Below are positions 1 to 11,270 of a stretch of DNA of 64,000 bases, piece by piece. The notes beneath the pieces were generated by a model. It did no database searches and was not told the DNA's origin. It worked only from the letters and a program-made list of their open reading frames with translations. Origin of the DNA: Ustilago trichophora (Eukaryota > Basidiomycota > Ustilaginomycetes > Ustilaginales > Ustilaginaceae); assembly GCA_900323505.1 (NCBI GenBank), contig OOIN01000015.1, forward strand, positions 770,541-834,540, read 5' to 3'. The translations under genes were made by a program, and so were the position numbers. Position 1 is the first letter of the stretch. Every line of letters begins with the position of its first letter.

Positions 1-1770
1 CGACGCCTCTACCGCGCGCCAGGACAGTCGCTCAGCTTGGGACAGACGGTCGAACTTAACCGCAAATTCATCATGGGCTATCTCCAGTTCAAGGACGAGC
101 CGCGGGTTGTCAAGTTGCGAGACGAGATTCTGCGATACAACAAGAAGCTCCGTTACGCAGGCTTGCGAGACCACCAGGTCGAACGGGCAACTCGGGCTGG
201 CTGGCGCAGTCTCGGTCTCTTGGCCTACCGCCTTGGCCTGTTGGGTCTGTGGGGTGGCTTGGCCCTCCCAGGAGCGGTGCTCAACTCGCCCATCATCGTC
301 CTCGCCAAGATCATCAGTCACAAAAAGGCCAAGGAGGCCTTGGCAGCTTCTCAGGTCAAGGTGGCTGGTCGCGACGTGCTGGCCACTTGGAAAGTACTAG
401 TCTCGCTTGGTGTCGCACCCATCCTCTACTCGTTCTACGCAGCCCTCGCCACCTACCTCGCCCACAAGTTGGAGCTCTCGCCACGCACGCGTGCCCTCAT
501 GCCGCTGTACACGCTCATTGTGCTGCCCACCATGTCGTACTCTGCGCTCAAGTTCGCCGAGGTCGGTATCGACATCTACAAATCTCTGCCTCCTCTCTTT
601 GTCTCGCTCATTCCTGGCAACCACAAGGTCATCCTCGACCTGCAACAGACGCGCGCCAAGATCAGCGCCGACATGCATGCGCTCATCGACGAGCTCGCGC
701 CGCAGGTATGGGAGGACTTTGCCGAGAACCGTATGCTGCCTCACGCTGCTGCGCCCCCGCCCCCTCAGCGCGAAGCACTGGTGTGGAAGCAAAAGAAGTC
801 GACGAGCGGTGCGGGCAACGATGCGCTTAGTCATCCGCTCCAGTGGATGGACGAGCGACTGTTCGGTTGGGGTCGCCGCCGTCGCTCTTCGACGCGTCGA
901 TCTATGACGGCCGAAGAGATCAAGAGCCTGCGCAGCGCAAGCGTAGGCCGCGAGGCCGCTGGCGATACGAGCAACGCAATCGACGAGGAAGAGGAGCGCG
1001 AAGAGGACGACGGCGAGGGATCGTGGGGCGACGCTTCGGAGGGTTCGAGCTTCACCGAGAGCGGCGAGGAGGATGAAGGCGACTACGAGGCTGTCTTCTC
1101 CATGCTCAACCCGACAACGCTCATGAATGGTCTGCGTGCTGGAGTGCTGAGTCCAGGCACGCCTGGTTCAGCTGGCCGACGAAGCCGCACTCACTCCCGA
1201 TCGCGCAGTGGAAGCCGCGGTAGCATCGGAGGAGGCGCGGGTGGTGAGACCTTTGCCGAGAAGCGCAACAGGAGCAACCAGGACCTGCGTGCACTCATGA
1301 GGGAAGGCGGCGCCATGTCGCCCACCGCCACCCGCTCCACTGGCATTCTGGACGCCGCGGGCAGTAGAGCCTCGCAATCCAGCCGAACCTCTGCCCTGCC
1401 TGCCAGTCTGGCAACCACGAGCATCAACGGCAGCGGCAACGGCACGCGCACAGGAGCCGACAATTCTGCTGCCACTTCTCGCAGGAACCGCACTCACTCG
1501 CTCTCGGAAGACGTTCACGTGGCCGAGCTCAAGAACGCCGGTCCTGCAGCCAAGAAGTTGCCCTTCTCGGCGGCGTCACAAGCCTTCGAGATGCAGCACG
1601 AAGGCGGGGCCAAGCAAGCCGGATTCTTGCCCAAGTTGGAAGACATGAAGAGCGCCGAGAACACGCCTCCTGCGACACCAAAGCATGAGGCCAAGAAGAA
1701 TCTTGGTATCACGGCGAGCCACAAGAAGGACGGTAGCGCTGCCAGTGAAGGATCTAGTAAGGATGCGTGA
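1..1770 (+). CDS. Glycerol-3-phosphate acyltransferase (Sct1/Gpt2-like), 3' part
   Basis: The frame is open from base 1, so the 5' end with the acyltransferase HX4D site lies outside the window; about 589 residues remain. The first 220 residues match the conserved C-terminal half of fungal ER glycerol-3-phosphate/dihydroxyacetone-phosphate acyltransferases: RRLYR, FKDEPRV, the hydrophobic stretch around LPGAVLNSP, KGRD-like VAGRDVLATWKV, and two further membrane segments (about residues 130-190). This family makes lysophosphatidate, the first step of phospholipid and triacylglycerol synthesis in the ER. The last ~330 residues are a Ser-, Arg- and acid-rich cytosolic tail with an acidic patch (EEEEREEDDGE), of the kind phosphorylated in the yeast enzymes (family knowledge). 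Stop TGA at 1768. An apparent TTG start at 37 is not a real start. Confidence 0.88.
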   Translation, partial: RRLYRAPGQSLSLGQTVELNRKFIMGYLQFKDEPRVVKLRDEILRYNKKLRYAGLRDHQVERATRAGWRSLGLLAYRLGLLGLWGGLALPGAVLNSPIIVLAKIISHKKAKEALAASQVKVAGRDVLATWKVLVSLGVAPILYSFYAALATYLAHKLELSPRTRALMPLYTLIVLPTMSYSALKFAEVGIDIYKSLPPLFVSLIPGNHKVILDLQQTRAKISADMHALIDELAPQVWEDFAENRMLPHAAAPPPPQREALVWKQKKSTSGAGNDALSHPLQWMDERLFGWGRRRRSSTRRSMTAEEIKSLRSASVGREAAGDTSNAIDEEEEREEDDGEGSWGDASEGSSFTESGEEDEGDYEAVFSMLNPTTLMNGLRAGVLSPGTPGSAGRRSRTHSRSRSGSRGSIGGGAGGETFAEKRNRSNQDLRALMREGGAMSPTATRSTGILDAAGSRASQSSRTSALPASLATTSINGSGNGTRTGADNSAATSRRNRTHSLSEDVHVAELKNAGPAAKKLPFSAASQAFEMQHEGGAKQAGFLPKLEDMKSAENTPPATPKHEAKKNLGITASHKKDGSAASEGSSKDA

Positions 1771-3723
1771 CCGATCAGCCTCAAGAGATCTTGTTTGGCT
1801 GTCTGATACCTCTTTTTGATTGTTTTGATTCATGGGAATGCACAACTGCTTTACTTTTCTCATCACAGGTGGGAGGGTTGGATCGGGGTGTATTGAAAGG
1901 ACGGATCAGCACAAATCTCGATGTGTGTCTAAAAGTTAGCAAAAACTGCGGTTGCAAGGAGAGGCAAAAAGAGCAAGCTGATGTGAGATTACATCAAGCC
2001 GCAGTGTGTGGTGAGCACGTGTTGAAGCAGTCAGCAAGACAGTGTCAGAGTGAGTGTCTCTGTGAAGAATTCGAGCCTGGATTCGAGGCGAGGATTCGAG
2101 GATTTGAGGGCATCAGTTTACGCCATTGCGCATTTTCGACGCGTTTGTTCTGCTCTGGGCAGTGTGTAACTTAGGCGAGGAGATTTTGTGCACGAGGACA
2201 CGACGCGCTTGCGAGACATTCAGAGCTACAGTAGACACTGCAGCAGCTTGGACTGGAGAAGTGAGTACCCCATTTTTTGGTTGTTGATGTCTCGCTCGGG
2301 CTACACTCTACCAAATGTCTGAATAGTAAAGTAGAATACAGTCTACAGTACTCGTAATGGGTGCAAGAGGGAGTCATGTCAAGAAGGGTTTTGTTGGGCA
2401 TCAGGTAGAGGACGAGCTCGGTTGGCCGGATTTGAGCTTCCGGAATCCCGCCTAAAAGCAAGCCAACATGCAAAAAGTCTTGTCTACAGTACTGCTGTGC
2501 AGCGAACAGGCTAAGCACCGCCCTGAGCCCAATTCTACGTTGTTTTACGCCGAAAATCTGTCTGTTACCGACCATCCATACTGCAGCTGCGTACACAAAT
2601 GCCAGTTTTTTTTGTTTTTGTTTAAACAAGTGTGCATGCTGTTGTTGGTGTTGTTGTTGTTGTTGTTGTTGTCATATGCAGGAGAAAGAAGTTTTGCAGC
2701 TTGCATACAAAATCACAGGTGGAAGCGCGGCCAAAGCCGCAATCAACCCACTCAAACAAGAGCATAAAAACGAGATGAGGAAAAAAAAATAAGGAATCAA
2801 CGAAGAAGAAGGGGGATCAACATCGCATATGTTTAGTAGCTCGGATATCTATCGTACATCTGGACGCGGTGGGATGGGAGGTACAGTAGGGTCAAATAGG
2901 AATGAATACCCTATCAACCCAGGCAGATCAAAGTGAGAGATGGTCACGGGCCTCTGTTCTGCGTATATCACCATGATTCGTGCTGAGGCAAAGCTGATCT
3001 GGAAGCCAAATATACTTTGAGTGGGGTCCAATCTTCGACTGCGATGATCATTTGTTACCGCCGATATAGGATAAGAAGCGGAAAGTGGTTCTCTACGTGA
3101 TCATCAGAGGAGTGAACAGAGTGCTGAACGAAGGGGCGATGGAGAGAGAGAGAGAGAGAGAGGAAAGTCGGAGTATCCCCCGAGGGAAAGGGCATGTTCG
3201 TCATCGAGGCGATTCTGCATGGGATGCGACAAGTTGAGAGAATGGACGCCTTCTTTGGGAGTGATTCGCCGTGGAAACGCCAAAATGTGTCGCTGCTCAG
3301 AGCCAAAGGGGTTTGAATTTCGTACTCCGACACCTGTTACCAAGGTCTCGATTCTTGCTCGACGGCCTAGCTTGGCATCTCTTTGGGGCAGTCACAAATA
3401 TATCCTCACAGTCGCCGTGTGCTGCCGCTGCTCGTGTGCTTAAAAGCTTACTTTACCTTTAGTTTTTGTGCCCTTTTTCGGAATTTTTGGCGGCAGCGTC
3501 TCTTTTTCTGTGCGTGCGTGAGTGAGGAAGGGAGCGAGTTACGATATCCTTTTCCTTTCCTTTTTCCTTTTTTGCCAAAAATCCCCTTCCATCCGTCCAT
3601 CCACGCACACTTTGAGAGCGCACCCTCTCTCTCTCTCCTTCCTTCCCTCTTTTTCCGTCTCGTAAAATGAGCTCCGCTTTCGCGTCCACCTACCTATCTT
3701 TTGCCTTCATTTCATCCTTGCTC

Positions 3724-3763
<40 letters not shown>

Positions 3764-4834
3764 GCCTTTTCGCCTTAATCTGACCAAGACACTTGACACC
3801 GGTTGTCCTCCTCACGTTCTCTCCCTCCTCTTTCGGCTCTCATCCGACGTCCAGCTACATCATCATCGTCAGCGCTTGGTTGATCAGCAGCGCCTGTGGC
3901 GGATTGTCTGCCTTGTCTCGCTCCCTCCATCTCTCTCGGCCTCGTTCTCTTTCTCTCCATCGATACTCAGACCGTGCACCGGACCGGCGATCTTCAGGCC
4001 TTACCCCACCTATCTCACCAATCTCTGACGCTTCACTGCAGCACCAGCATCGGCACAAGCTGCACCAACGTGGGCACCTTGTTTCATCAATACAGTACGG
4101 TACTACTGTTTGACTCTCGATTCGATATCTCCGTTCCTGATCGTCTTCCTTCCATTCATCCTTCCATTCATCCATCCATCCATCCATCCATCCACACACA
4201 CACACACACACCTCCTTTGCTGGAACCATCCCTCCCCCGGACTACCATCCTCGACCTGATCCCTCGCCTTCTTCTCGTCGCTTCTTGCTCAACTCTTCTG
4301 CGTCCAGTTCGTGCTCGCAACTCATCATCGTCAATCGGATCTGTCTACCAACCAAAAAAGCATCGCATTCATCTTATCGGATCCACAAGCATCTTTAGCG
4401 CACCCTCTCAGCACTTTCGATTCTCGCTGCCCAGCCATAGACAACTCCATCAGCAATACTGTATTCTGATCACTTGCAGATCAAAGCATACCCATCATTC
4501 ATACTGCACAGCCGGAGCAGACATCGCATCGCCACCAGCACAGCCACCAGCAACTTGCCTTTTGCCTTTTCATTTCATGCCAGGCCACACAAGCGCAACC
4601 GCATCATACCAGCTTTGTTGAACCGCGCCTACTAGCAAACACACGGAATCTGCATTCTTCACTCACCCGACGAGGAAAGATCGCAAACTCTGCGACCAAT
4701 ATCACTAGTTGGAAGACAGACAGAAGAGCTGCTTGATACCGTATCCAGCACCGCGCATCGCATTCGTGCCGACCGTGGCCGACTTCTCCTCCATTCACAA
4801 GGCGAGTGTGCAAAGCTGTAAGGCTACGACCTCC
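1771..4834. other. 3.1 kb gene-free region with simple repeats and a long CT-rich leader
   Basis: No convincing gene. It carries a (TTG)n stretch near 2641-2670, (GA)n at 3141-3162, (CT)n at 3728-3759, a CATC array near 4163-4190 followed by (CA)n to about 4212. From about 3580 to 4830 the + strand is strongly pyrimidine-rich, which fits the promoter and 5' leader of the downstream gene; pyrimidine-rich leaders recur in front of other genes here (for example 13.0-13.3 kb). Confidence 0.6.
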
Positions 4835-7800
4835 ATGCCTGACGGCATGTCGCAGCCACATGCACCACCATTAGCCATGGCCTCGCCCTCTCGCAACACC
4901 TCGGCAGCGTCCTCCTTCCGTGCACCCTCCGCCGTGGCATTGCTCAACTCTCGTAGATCGTACCTCGACGAATCGGCGCTCTCGCCTCAAGAGTATGTCG
5001 TCTACCTTTCCAGTTTTGCCAGCATCAAACCTGCGCCCAGTGGGCAGCCAGGCCTCATCGACGAACAGGATGGATTACGCTATCTCCGCGAAGAGTGCGG
5101 CATGTCGATGACCGACGAGCTCGAGATCTTGCCGCTTTTCGAACGCACGCCGCTAGGTCTCGGCTCGGGTCACTTTTTCGCGATGCTCCGACTCGTCTCG
5201 TGGGCTCAGCAGGGCAGGTCTGCCAGCAAGGACCTTGTCTTCACTCAGACCAAGCCGGCACGCATCGCACAGCCCAAGAAGATTACAACACCTCAGAGCG
5301 CCTCGGCAGCCACTTTTGGAAACGTGCAGCAGATCACATCGCCCGGACCCAGAAGCCTCACTGCGGGGCCTGCACCCATCGTATTGGCACCACCAGCCAA
5401 AGTAGCACCGCCAAAGCCAGAGTCCAGCACCAAACCTATCTTGACGCCCGTCCGCGAGGAATCCTCGTTAAACCTCAACGAGTCTGCAGAGTCGTCCCAG
5501 GCGACGTTCAAGCCTCCTCCTGCCGTACCTGCCAAGCCGCAGATGCCCAAGTTGATCGCACCCAAGCCCAAGGTCGCCAATCCGAACGTGCCTCTGAATC
5601 TGGAACAGCTGCAACGCAAGCCGGTCCCCATCCCACCTTCCAGCAGCGCCAATCCATTCCGCGATGGTGCCACCTCGGCAACTGGCTACGTGAGCGGATC
5701 CGGCTATGCTGTTGCAGTAGGTGCTACCTCGACCACACCGGCCAACATCTCGACGCCCTCCGACGCGCTCCGTGGCTTCGACCCAGCACCGAATCCGTTC
5801 AAGCAGAGCAAACCGCGCATTGTCAAGCCGACGCCCGTGCGCGCCTCTTCGCCCGCATCCAATCCCTTCCGCAACGGTACACCAGCAATGGCCGCGCAGT
5901 CCCACTTCCCCAAGGTGGTCTTTGACCATGCCGACGACGGCGCCTCTTCCCAGGCCAGCAGTTCTCGCTCGCGCCAGCAGCATCAAGCTGACCGTCTGGG
6001 AGCTGGGTCACCACCACTACCACCGCGTCCGGGAGATCGGAACCCTCCACCTCTGCCACCCAGACACATCAGCCCGCTCATCCAAGCCGGTCTCAATGCT
6101 CGAAGCGAAGTACGCAGGGCGCAAGAGTCGTTACCGCCCAAGACTTTCACGGTACTTCAATCGTCGACAGCCAAGCATGGCGGACATTCCGCTGCAAAGC
6201 CTCGTCTGTTGAACGGCCAAAAAGCCCCGCCAGAGGTGGCCGCTGTGACATCGCATGCCAAGAAGCGTTCTGTTTCCGGCACCAAGTCATTCCTGGGCAG
6301 CAGCAGCGCGCTCGGATTGGATTCGCGCAAGGTTGGGCTAGATGGGCATCCGCTCCAGCGTCGAGACTCGCAGCAGTCGACGTCGGATCTTGGCGGACGC
6401 AACGACACGGAGCTCGGCACAACTGTCCGTCGCACATCGAGCCAGCTGCACCGCGGCATCGGTGGTGACAGCGAGGTAGGAGCAGGAAGCTCGATGGTTT
6501 CCCACGGAGTCTTGCACCAGCAGCAGCAACGCACTGTGCCAACGGTTGCTCCTAAGCCGATCTATGCCAAGAAAGCAGGTTCAGCCAGTGGCGAGGATTC
6601 GTCGTCCATCTCCAAAGTCAAAGCTACCCTGCCGTCATGGTTGAAGGAGCAAGAAGAGCTGCAGCGGGAAGCGCTCGCGTCGGGGTCTGAACCGCCGCCG
6701 CCTCCTCCCATCCAGCCGACGGAGGGTGGTGTACGTGGTCGTGCATCACGTACCGTCGTTGACGAGCTCACCGATTCAGCCGAAGCCATGTCCGACGAAG
6801 CGGCCGCAGCCAACGCTGCCTCGATCGACCGCCACAATCCTTTCTTTCCACCTCACAGACGGGACGAAGGCCGAAGTCCCAACCCGGACGGCGACGCTGC
6901 CGCATTTGACGACAGCCAAGTGAGCAGCAACCGCCCCCTCGGTCGATCGAAAACCACCACTGGCACCGCCAACAATCGTCCTCCACCGCCGCGTCGCCCT
7001 CGCGCCGGTACTGGAGCCGCAGCCGATGATCTCGCCGCCGATGACGGCTCCGCCGTCTCCTCCAACGCCCACTGGGGCCACTCTCTTGAATCGGGCACCT
7101 ATGCAGGCTTCAAACCCAACAAAGAACCCAAGAACAGTGGCGGATTACGCTTGGTCCCGCCTTCCAAACAAGCAAAGATGCTCAATATCGCAAACGCTGA
7201 GCAACTTGAACAAGAGGGGATCCGCCCGGCATCGGACCTGCGAAAAGTCTCTGCGACCCAGGATGACAACAACACCGCCATTGATGCCAGCGAAAACTCG
7301 TCTGGCAACGGACCAATGAGCCCCACCACCCCTTCTGGAAACTACCCATCGCAGCATCAGGTGCAACCTAGTGGATTGATGCGTAGACAGGGCTCACTGG
7401 GGAGCACGATCAGGGAGAAAGTGTCGGATATTTTGCGATTGCAAGATCAACCGCCAAAGGGGCAGCGACAGGTGGATCTCTTGACGCAGGATATCAACAA
7501 CTTTGTCAACAAGAACGAGTGGTTGGCGAGGAAGCGAGATTCCTTTGTCCGCGCTTCTGGTGGGAGAGATAGGGAACGTCTCATCTCTTCCTCAAACGGC
7601 GAGGATGAGGAAGATGACGATGGTCCGCATCCTGACACGGACCCGCACAACGATGAAGAGTACCACCATCGTCGGCACACCTCCCATCGAAGCGGCGGCG
7701 GTTCTAATCGGGACCCGTTCTCCTCCCCACCTCCTCCTGTCTCCTCCGATCATCGCGAATACAACCCGCACATGCATCAGCCTCCCCCGCAACACCCCGC

Positions 7801-8170
7801 TGGCCTCCGTCGTAGTGGCTCGCTAAACCCCAAACGTTCCTCCTCGTACAACTACCCGCAACACGCCACCCATGCCAACCCGGCATTTCCTTCCGCCGTC
7901 AACAACGGATCCAACTCTGTGGACAAGACCACCGGCAGCAGGAGATGGAGCTCGTTCCACCAGCCGCACAACAGCTTTTCGCAGTTGCAGAGTCACAGCA
8001 GTAACTTTTTGAAGCACGAAACTTCCAATGCGGCAGTAGGGGGGAATGGAGGAGGGAGGGATTTGAGAGGAAGTGCCGTGGATGAAGAGGACGCGGATGA
8101 GGATGTGGATGCTATGCTTGGTGGCGGAATTAGGGGTGGACATGCAACGGGTGGCTATGCCCAGCTTTAA
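4835..8170 (+). CDS. NPF-motif proline-rich protein with EH-like N-terminal domain (putative endocytic/cortical scaffold)
   Basis: 1111 residues from the first ATG in frame (the frame is open upstream only through a TTG at 4709). Residues about 35-130 resemble an EH domain: an ordered helical stretch (SPQEYVVYLSSF, LRYLREECGMS, GLGSGHFFAMLRLVSWA) with the hydrophobic spacing of EF-hand pairs. The rest is low complexity: polyproline runs (PPLPPR), and four NPF motifs (NPFRDG, NPFKQS, NPFRNG, NPFFPP), which are ligands for EH domains. Near the C-terminus a short conserved-looking helix (STIREKVSDILRLQ, then LLTQDINNFVNKNEWLARK) is followed by a His/Ser-rich disordered tail. Architecture suggests an adaptor in endocytosis or actin organisation; that is inference, and no orthologue is named. 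Single exon. Confidence 0.72.
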   Translation: MPDGMSQPHAPPLAMASPSRNTSAASSFRAPSAVALLNSRRSYLDESALSPQEYVVYLSSFASIKPAPSGQPGLIDEQDGLRYLREECGMSMTDELEILPLFERTPLGLGSGHFFAMLRLVSWAQQGRSASKDLVFTQTKPARIAQPKKITTPQSASAATFGNVQQITSPGPRSLTAGPAPIVLAPPAKVAPPKPESSTKPILTPVREESSLNLNESAESSQATFKPPPAVPAKPQMPKLIAPKPKVANPNVPLNLEQLQRKPVPIPPSSSANPFRDGATSATGYVSGSGYAVAVGATSTTPANISTPSDALRGFDPAPNPFKQSKPRIVKPTPVRASSPASNPFRNGTPAMAAQSHFPKVVFDHADDGASSQASSSRSRQQHQADRLGAGSPPLPPRPGDRNPPPLPPRHISPLIQAGLNARSEVRRAQESLPPKTFTVLQSSTAKHGGHSAAKPRLLNGQKAPPEVAAVTSHAKKRSVSGTKSFLGSSSALGLDSRKVGLDGHPLQRRDSQQSTSDLGGRNDTELGTTVRRTSSQLHRGIGGDSEVGAGSSMVSHGVLHQQQQRTVPTVAPKPIYAKKAGSASGEDSSSISKVKATLPSWLKEQEELQREALASGSEPPPPPPIQPTEGGVRGRASRTVVDELTDSAEAMSDEAAAANAASIDRHNPFFPPHRRDEGRSPNPDGDAAAFDDSQVSSNRPLGRSKTTTGTANNRPPPPRRPRAGTGAAADDLAADDGSAVSSNAHWGHSLESGTYAGFKPNKEPKNSGGLRLVPPSKQAKMLNIANAEQLEQEGIRPASDLRKVSATQDDNNTAIDASENSSGNGPMSPTTPSGNYPSQHQVQPSGLMRRQGSLGSTIREKVSDILRLQDQPPKGQRQVDLLTQDINNFVNKNEWLARKRDSFVRASGGRDRERLISSSNGEDEEDDDGPHPDTDPHNDEEYHHRRHTSHRSGGGSNRDPFSSPPPPVSSDHREYNPHMHQPPPQHPAGLRRSGSLNPKRSSSYNYPQHATHANPAFPSAVNNGSNSVDKTTGSRRWSSFHQPHNSFSQLQSHSSNFLKHETSNAAVGGNGGGRDLRGSAVDEEDADEDVDAMLGGGIRGGHATGGYAQL

Positions 8171-9023
8171 ACACAGCAAGCAAGCAAGCAAGGCGCTTCT
8201 TCGATCTCGGTTCCTTTGGGTGATGCCGCCAGCCGCAACGCCTCTTCATGCATTCGACCCTTCATCATCCTATAGGAAGCTTTGAATTCTTTAATCCAGA
8301 TACCTCTTTTGATAACTTTTCACCATCATGCTGCTGCTGCTGTTTGGTTTTGGCTGTGTGCATCGCGAGTCCCTCATGCATTAAGACGGCACTTGTTTTG
8401 GAACCATCAGTGTGAGTGAAGAGGTGACTTTTTTCAAGCTGTGTATTCGACTTCGTCACATGATTCTTTAGGATTCTCACGGGGTTTACGGTTATAAATT
8501 GGGGTAAACAATGAGGAGGAGTCTTGTTGAAAGGGGGGTGTATGCGCATAGAAGTGACGCTGACGGGCTTGTTTTAAATCTATTCCATTCTTGTGTTTTG
8601 GTTGATTGTTTCTTGCGTTGTGACTTTCTTCAACTTTGCTCGAGATAGATTCTTGTTGTTGCTTGGTTGGATGTTGCCATTTGGTGTATGCTGCGCTTGA
8701 CTGGATCAATAAGGGAAGAATTTTGTGCGCTGTTTAGTGAAGATCAACGCACGGTTGGGTACTAGGCATGGTGCGATGCGATCGCAACAAACGTTTGTCC
8801 TTCTTCCCAAGGGAAACGTCCCAAGATCGCTCAAGTTTCGCAAATGACTACAGATGTCAATCGGACCGTTGCTGGGAACCCTGACTCGACACACACATGC
8901 ATTTTTTACTCGTTCAATGCGATAACCACACTTGAGTTTTGACTGAACGTTCAAGCTGAATTTTCATCGTCCTACCCCCCCTTCTCATGAGCCCGATGAG
9001 ATTTGGTATTGCAAGTCATTCCA
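8171..9023. other. Convergent intergenic region
   Basis: 3' regions of a + strand and a - strand gene face each other. I see no gene, RNA or notable repeat beyond a short CTG run near 8331-8343. Confidence 0.6.
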
Positions 9024-9512
9024 TCAAACCAATTTGCAAATCGACAGCTCTAGATTGATCCTCTTGGCCGCAGCCTCGGTATAATCTACACCGTGCTCGT
9101 CCGAACAGGTAAAAGTAAAAGTGGCACTACCGACGGTATATGCGTCGATATCTCTCCTTTCCATATACCTTCTCCTTCGATCATTCTTGCCATCCTTCGA
9201 GTTGTATTTTTTATACTCAATCTCGTGCTCCTCCTTGTCAACGTCACAGCGTCTCGAGACATACGTTGCATACCGGTGTGGAGTGGCATGGTTCACTGCA
9301 TAATCGCATCCAAGCGCACAATACATCGTCCTCAATGCATGCGGATCCACCTGGCGTAAAGCTGCTTCGGGTGAATCTTCACCGTCGACGTGGCATTTCA
9401 GCATTCTTGCTTTGCCGCTCTTGCGCAACTTGTTGCGTGTGGCTGCTGCCAGGCATAGTGTGACGCCCATGAAAGCGAAGAGGGTGTAAGTGTTGATGCG
9501 AGTCATTTTCAT
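9024..9512 (-). CDS. Small secreted cysteine-containing protein (candidate effector)
   Basis: 162 residues with a genuine ATG. The N-terminus (MKMTRINTYTLFAFMGVTLC then LAAAT) is a clear signal peptide with a predicted cleavage around residue 25. The mature part is Lys/Arg- and Asp/Glu-rich and has six cysteines (KCHV, YC..GC, RRCD, FTCS, SICK), an even number compatible with three disulfides. No membrane segment follows. I recognise no family. Size, signal peptide and Cys content fit the small secreted proteins that smut fungi use on plants, but a secreted cell-wall or antimicrobial role is equally open. It stands alone, not in a cluster of similar genes. Confidence 0.68.
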   Translation of the reverse strand: MKMTRINTYTLFAFMGVTLCLAAATRNKLRKSGKARMLKCHVDGEDSPEAALRQVDPHALRTMYCALGCDYAVNHATPHRYATYVSRRCDVDKEEHEIEYKKYNSKDGKNDRRRRYMERRDIDAYTVGSATFTFTCSDEHGVDYTEAAAKRINLELSICKLV

Positions 9513-9914
9513 CGTGATGATTATGCTTTTGATGATCTCTTCGGGTTGGAAGAGGGTTTGGGATCAGTCGTTGATGGTTGGAGGTAAGGGAGCATCCGAG
9601 AAGCGACAACTGCCCCTTTTATGCTTTTTCTTCAACTCCTGTGGCTCCTGTGGCTTTCCTGATCGATCCCACATCTCATCTGGCCCACCTTGAAACAGAG
9701 AAAAGTCCGCTATTTCATGTGGGTACCCACCATTCTTGCAACGCCGAATTCGTATCATGCGATGAAGTGGGTGGCTGGTGGGGTCGAGGCAGTGTCTGCA
9801 CTCGGAGCAAGGTCACGTCTGGTGAGCAGTGAGCATGCTGAAGCACTAGGAAACTGGACGTTGTTGCCAAGATGTCTAAAAGTGGGCTTCCGTCTGGATC
9901 CAATCCGAGCGCGG
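9513..9914. other. Intergenic region, nothing evident
   Basis: Upstream region of the secreted-protein gene and 3' region of the WBP11-like gene, both on the minus strand. No repeat or RNA seen. Confidence 0.5.
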
Positions 9915-11270
9915 CTAGAGCAGATCGCCAATCTCGTTGAGAAACTGGTCGTACTCTTTCTTGCTGCTACTGCTACCAGCGTTGTCACCATCCGGTCGTA
10001 GCGTACCGCCTACATCTTTTGCAGATAGATGAGCTTGCACCGACTTGAGCAAGTCCGGCCTGTCCTTGTAGGATGCTGGAGAGGGACTCGACATGTCCTC
10101 CGAGATGGGGGCCGCGTCGATTCTTCCTGGCAAGCCGCGTTTCATTCTTGCTTTTTCTTCTTGTTGCTTCTTGCGGATGGCTGCGGGAACAAAGGCCGTA
10201 GACTCTTTCTTGAAGTCGCGCAACTGCGGCTCGGCCGAGATCACGACGCCGTCAGGTATCGATGGTGGTGGGCCTGGTGGCCTAGGCGGGCCGGATGCCT
10301 GTGTGGAAGGATGCGACAACGGTGTTGCGTTAGAAGGCGCAAGGGGAGGTGGCGGACGTGCTGAGAATCCGGCGGGCGGCCGTGGTGGCAAGCCAGCTGG
10401 ACTGAAATTTGGTCCTGCACTTGCGCCATGATTTGGAGGTCCTCTGCCGTGTGGACGGTGTGGTGGACCTGTGCCACGGCCCCTTGCCCCTCTGGTGTGG
10501 CTTTGACCTCTTCCTCTGTGCGAGTCTGCATTGTTTTGCCTTCTTTGAGAGTTACTGCTGACCGATGCTGAGCTCTTCTGATGGTCGGAAAGGAGTCTGA
10601 TCGGCGGCGGCCCAGCCGGCATAATAATATCTTTGAGATCTTCATCGACGCTCGAGTCATCGCTGTCGTCTTCCAAGCGTTGGAGCTCTTCCATCTCTTC
10701 CGGAAGCGGAGGTGGTTTCGCAGCATCCAACAGGCCTTCAGCAACGAGCTGCGAATGCGGCTTTTCCAGATAGGGCATGCCCGGAGGTGGTGCACCGTAA
10801 GGATTAAAGACAGCGTCATAGTAGATGCTCCATCGGGGATCCCTGGCTTCTCTCTGTGACGCTGGGCGTTGGTTACCTGAGGAAACCGAACGATGCTGAG
10901 CTGCTTGATGCCGAGTTGAAGAAGAAGAAGTAGAAGGGTCAGCCTTCTCCTTAGTGGCGGAAGAGCTGGCTGCGTCGTCTTCATAGCCGCGGACAAAATT
11001 GCGCTGATCGGGATGTTTGCGAATGTATTCTTGCTTGATGCTTTTGATCCTGGCAACCTCGGTCTGAAGACGCTTGAGCTCCTCGAGATCATCTGGGTCT
11101 AATGTGCTCTGTCTGTCCTCAAGTCGTTGAATCTGTCGCTCGAGTGCAGTCGTATCTTGCCGCAATGTTCGTGCTTCTTGTGCTTGTTCTTTGCGTTCAC
11201 GGTTGCGCTTGGCTGCACGCTTGATGGCGGCCTTGCGTGCGGCCTGCACCGGATCGGCTGACTTTGCCAT
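9915..11270 (-). CDS. WBP11-like (WW-domain-binding protein 11) splicing factor
   Basis: 451 residues, ATG start, single exon. The N-terminus is a typical Wbp11 domain: short MAKSADPVQAARKAAIKRAAK basic start followed by a coiled coil (ALERQIQRLEDRQ, LEELKRLQTEVARIK). The middle contains DPRWSIYYDAVFNPYGAPPP and an acidic stretch; then come Arg/Gly and PPG/PPR-rich proline runs that bind WW domains in the family. The C-terminus carries the conserved stretch with FKKESTAFVPAAIRKK followed by a basic segment. The animal protein associates with the spliceosomal PQBP1 and the Prp19-related machinery (family knowledge). Nuclear pre-mRNA splicing is the likely role. It lies 155 bp downstream of the deneddylase gene on the same strand. 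Confidence 0.88.
   Translation of the reverse strand: MAKSADPVQAARKAAIKRAAKRNRERKEQAQEARTLRQDTTALERQIQRLEDRQSTLDPDDLEELKRLQTEVARIKSIKQEYIRKHPDQRNFVRGYEDDAASSSATKEKADPSTSSSSTRHQAAQHRSVSSGNQRPASQREARDPRWSIYYDAVFNPYGAPPPGMPYLEKPHSQLVAEGLLDAAKPPPLPEEMEELQRLEDDSDDSSVDEDLKDIIMPAGPPPIRLLSDHQKSSASVSSNSQRRQNNADSHRGRGQSHTRGARGRGTGPPHRPHGRGPPNHGASAGPNFSPAGLPPRPPAGFSARPPPPLAPSNATPLSHPSTQASGPPRPPGPPPSIPDGVVISAEPQLRDFKKESTAFVPAAIRKKQQEEKARMKRGLPGRIDAAPISEDMSSPSPASYKDRPDLLKSVQAHLSAKDVGGTLRPDGDNAGSSSSKKEYDQFLNEIGDLL

Noticed and set aside
2171..2629. 152-residue minus-strand frame in the first spacer
   Set aside because: No signal, domain or conserved-looking block; composition like the surrounding spacer.
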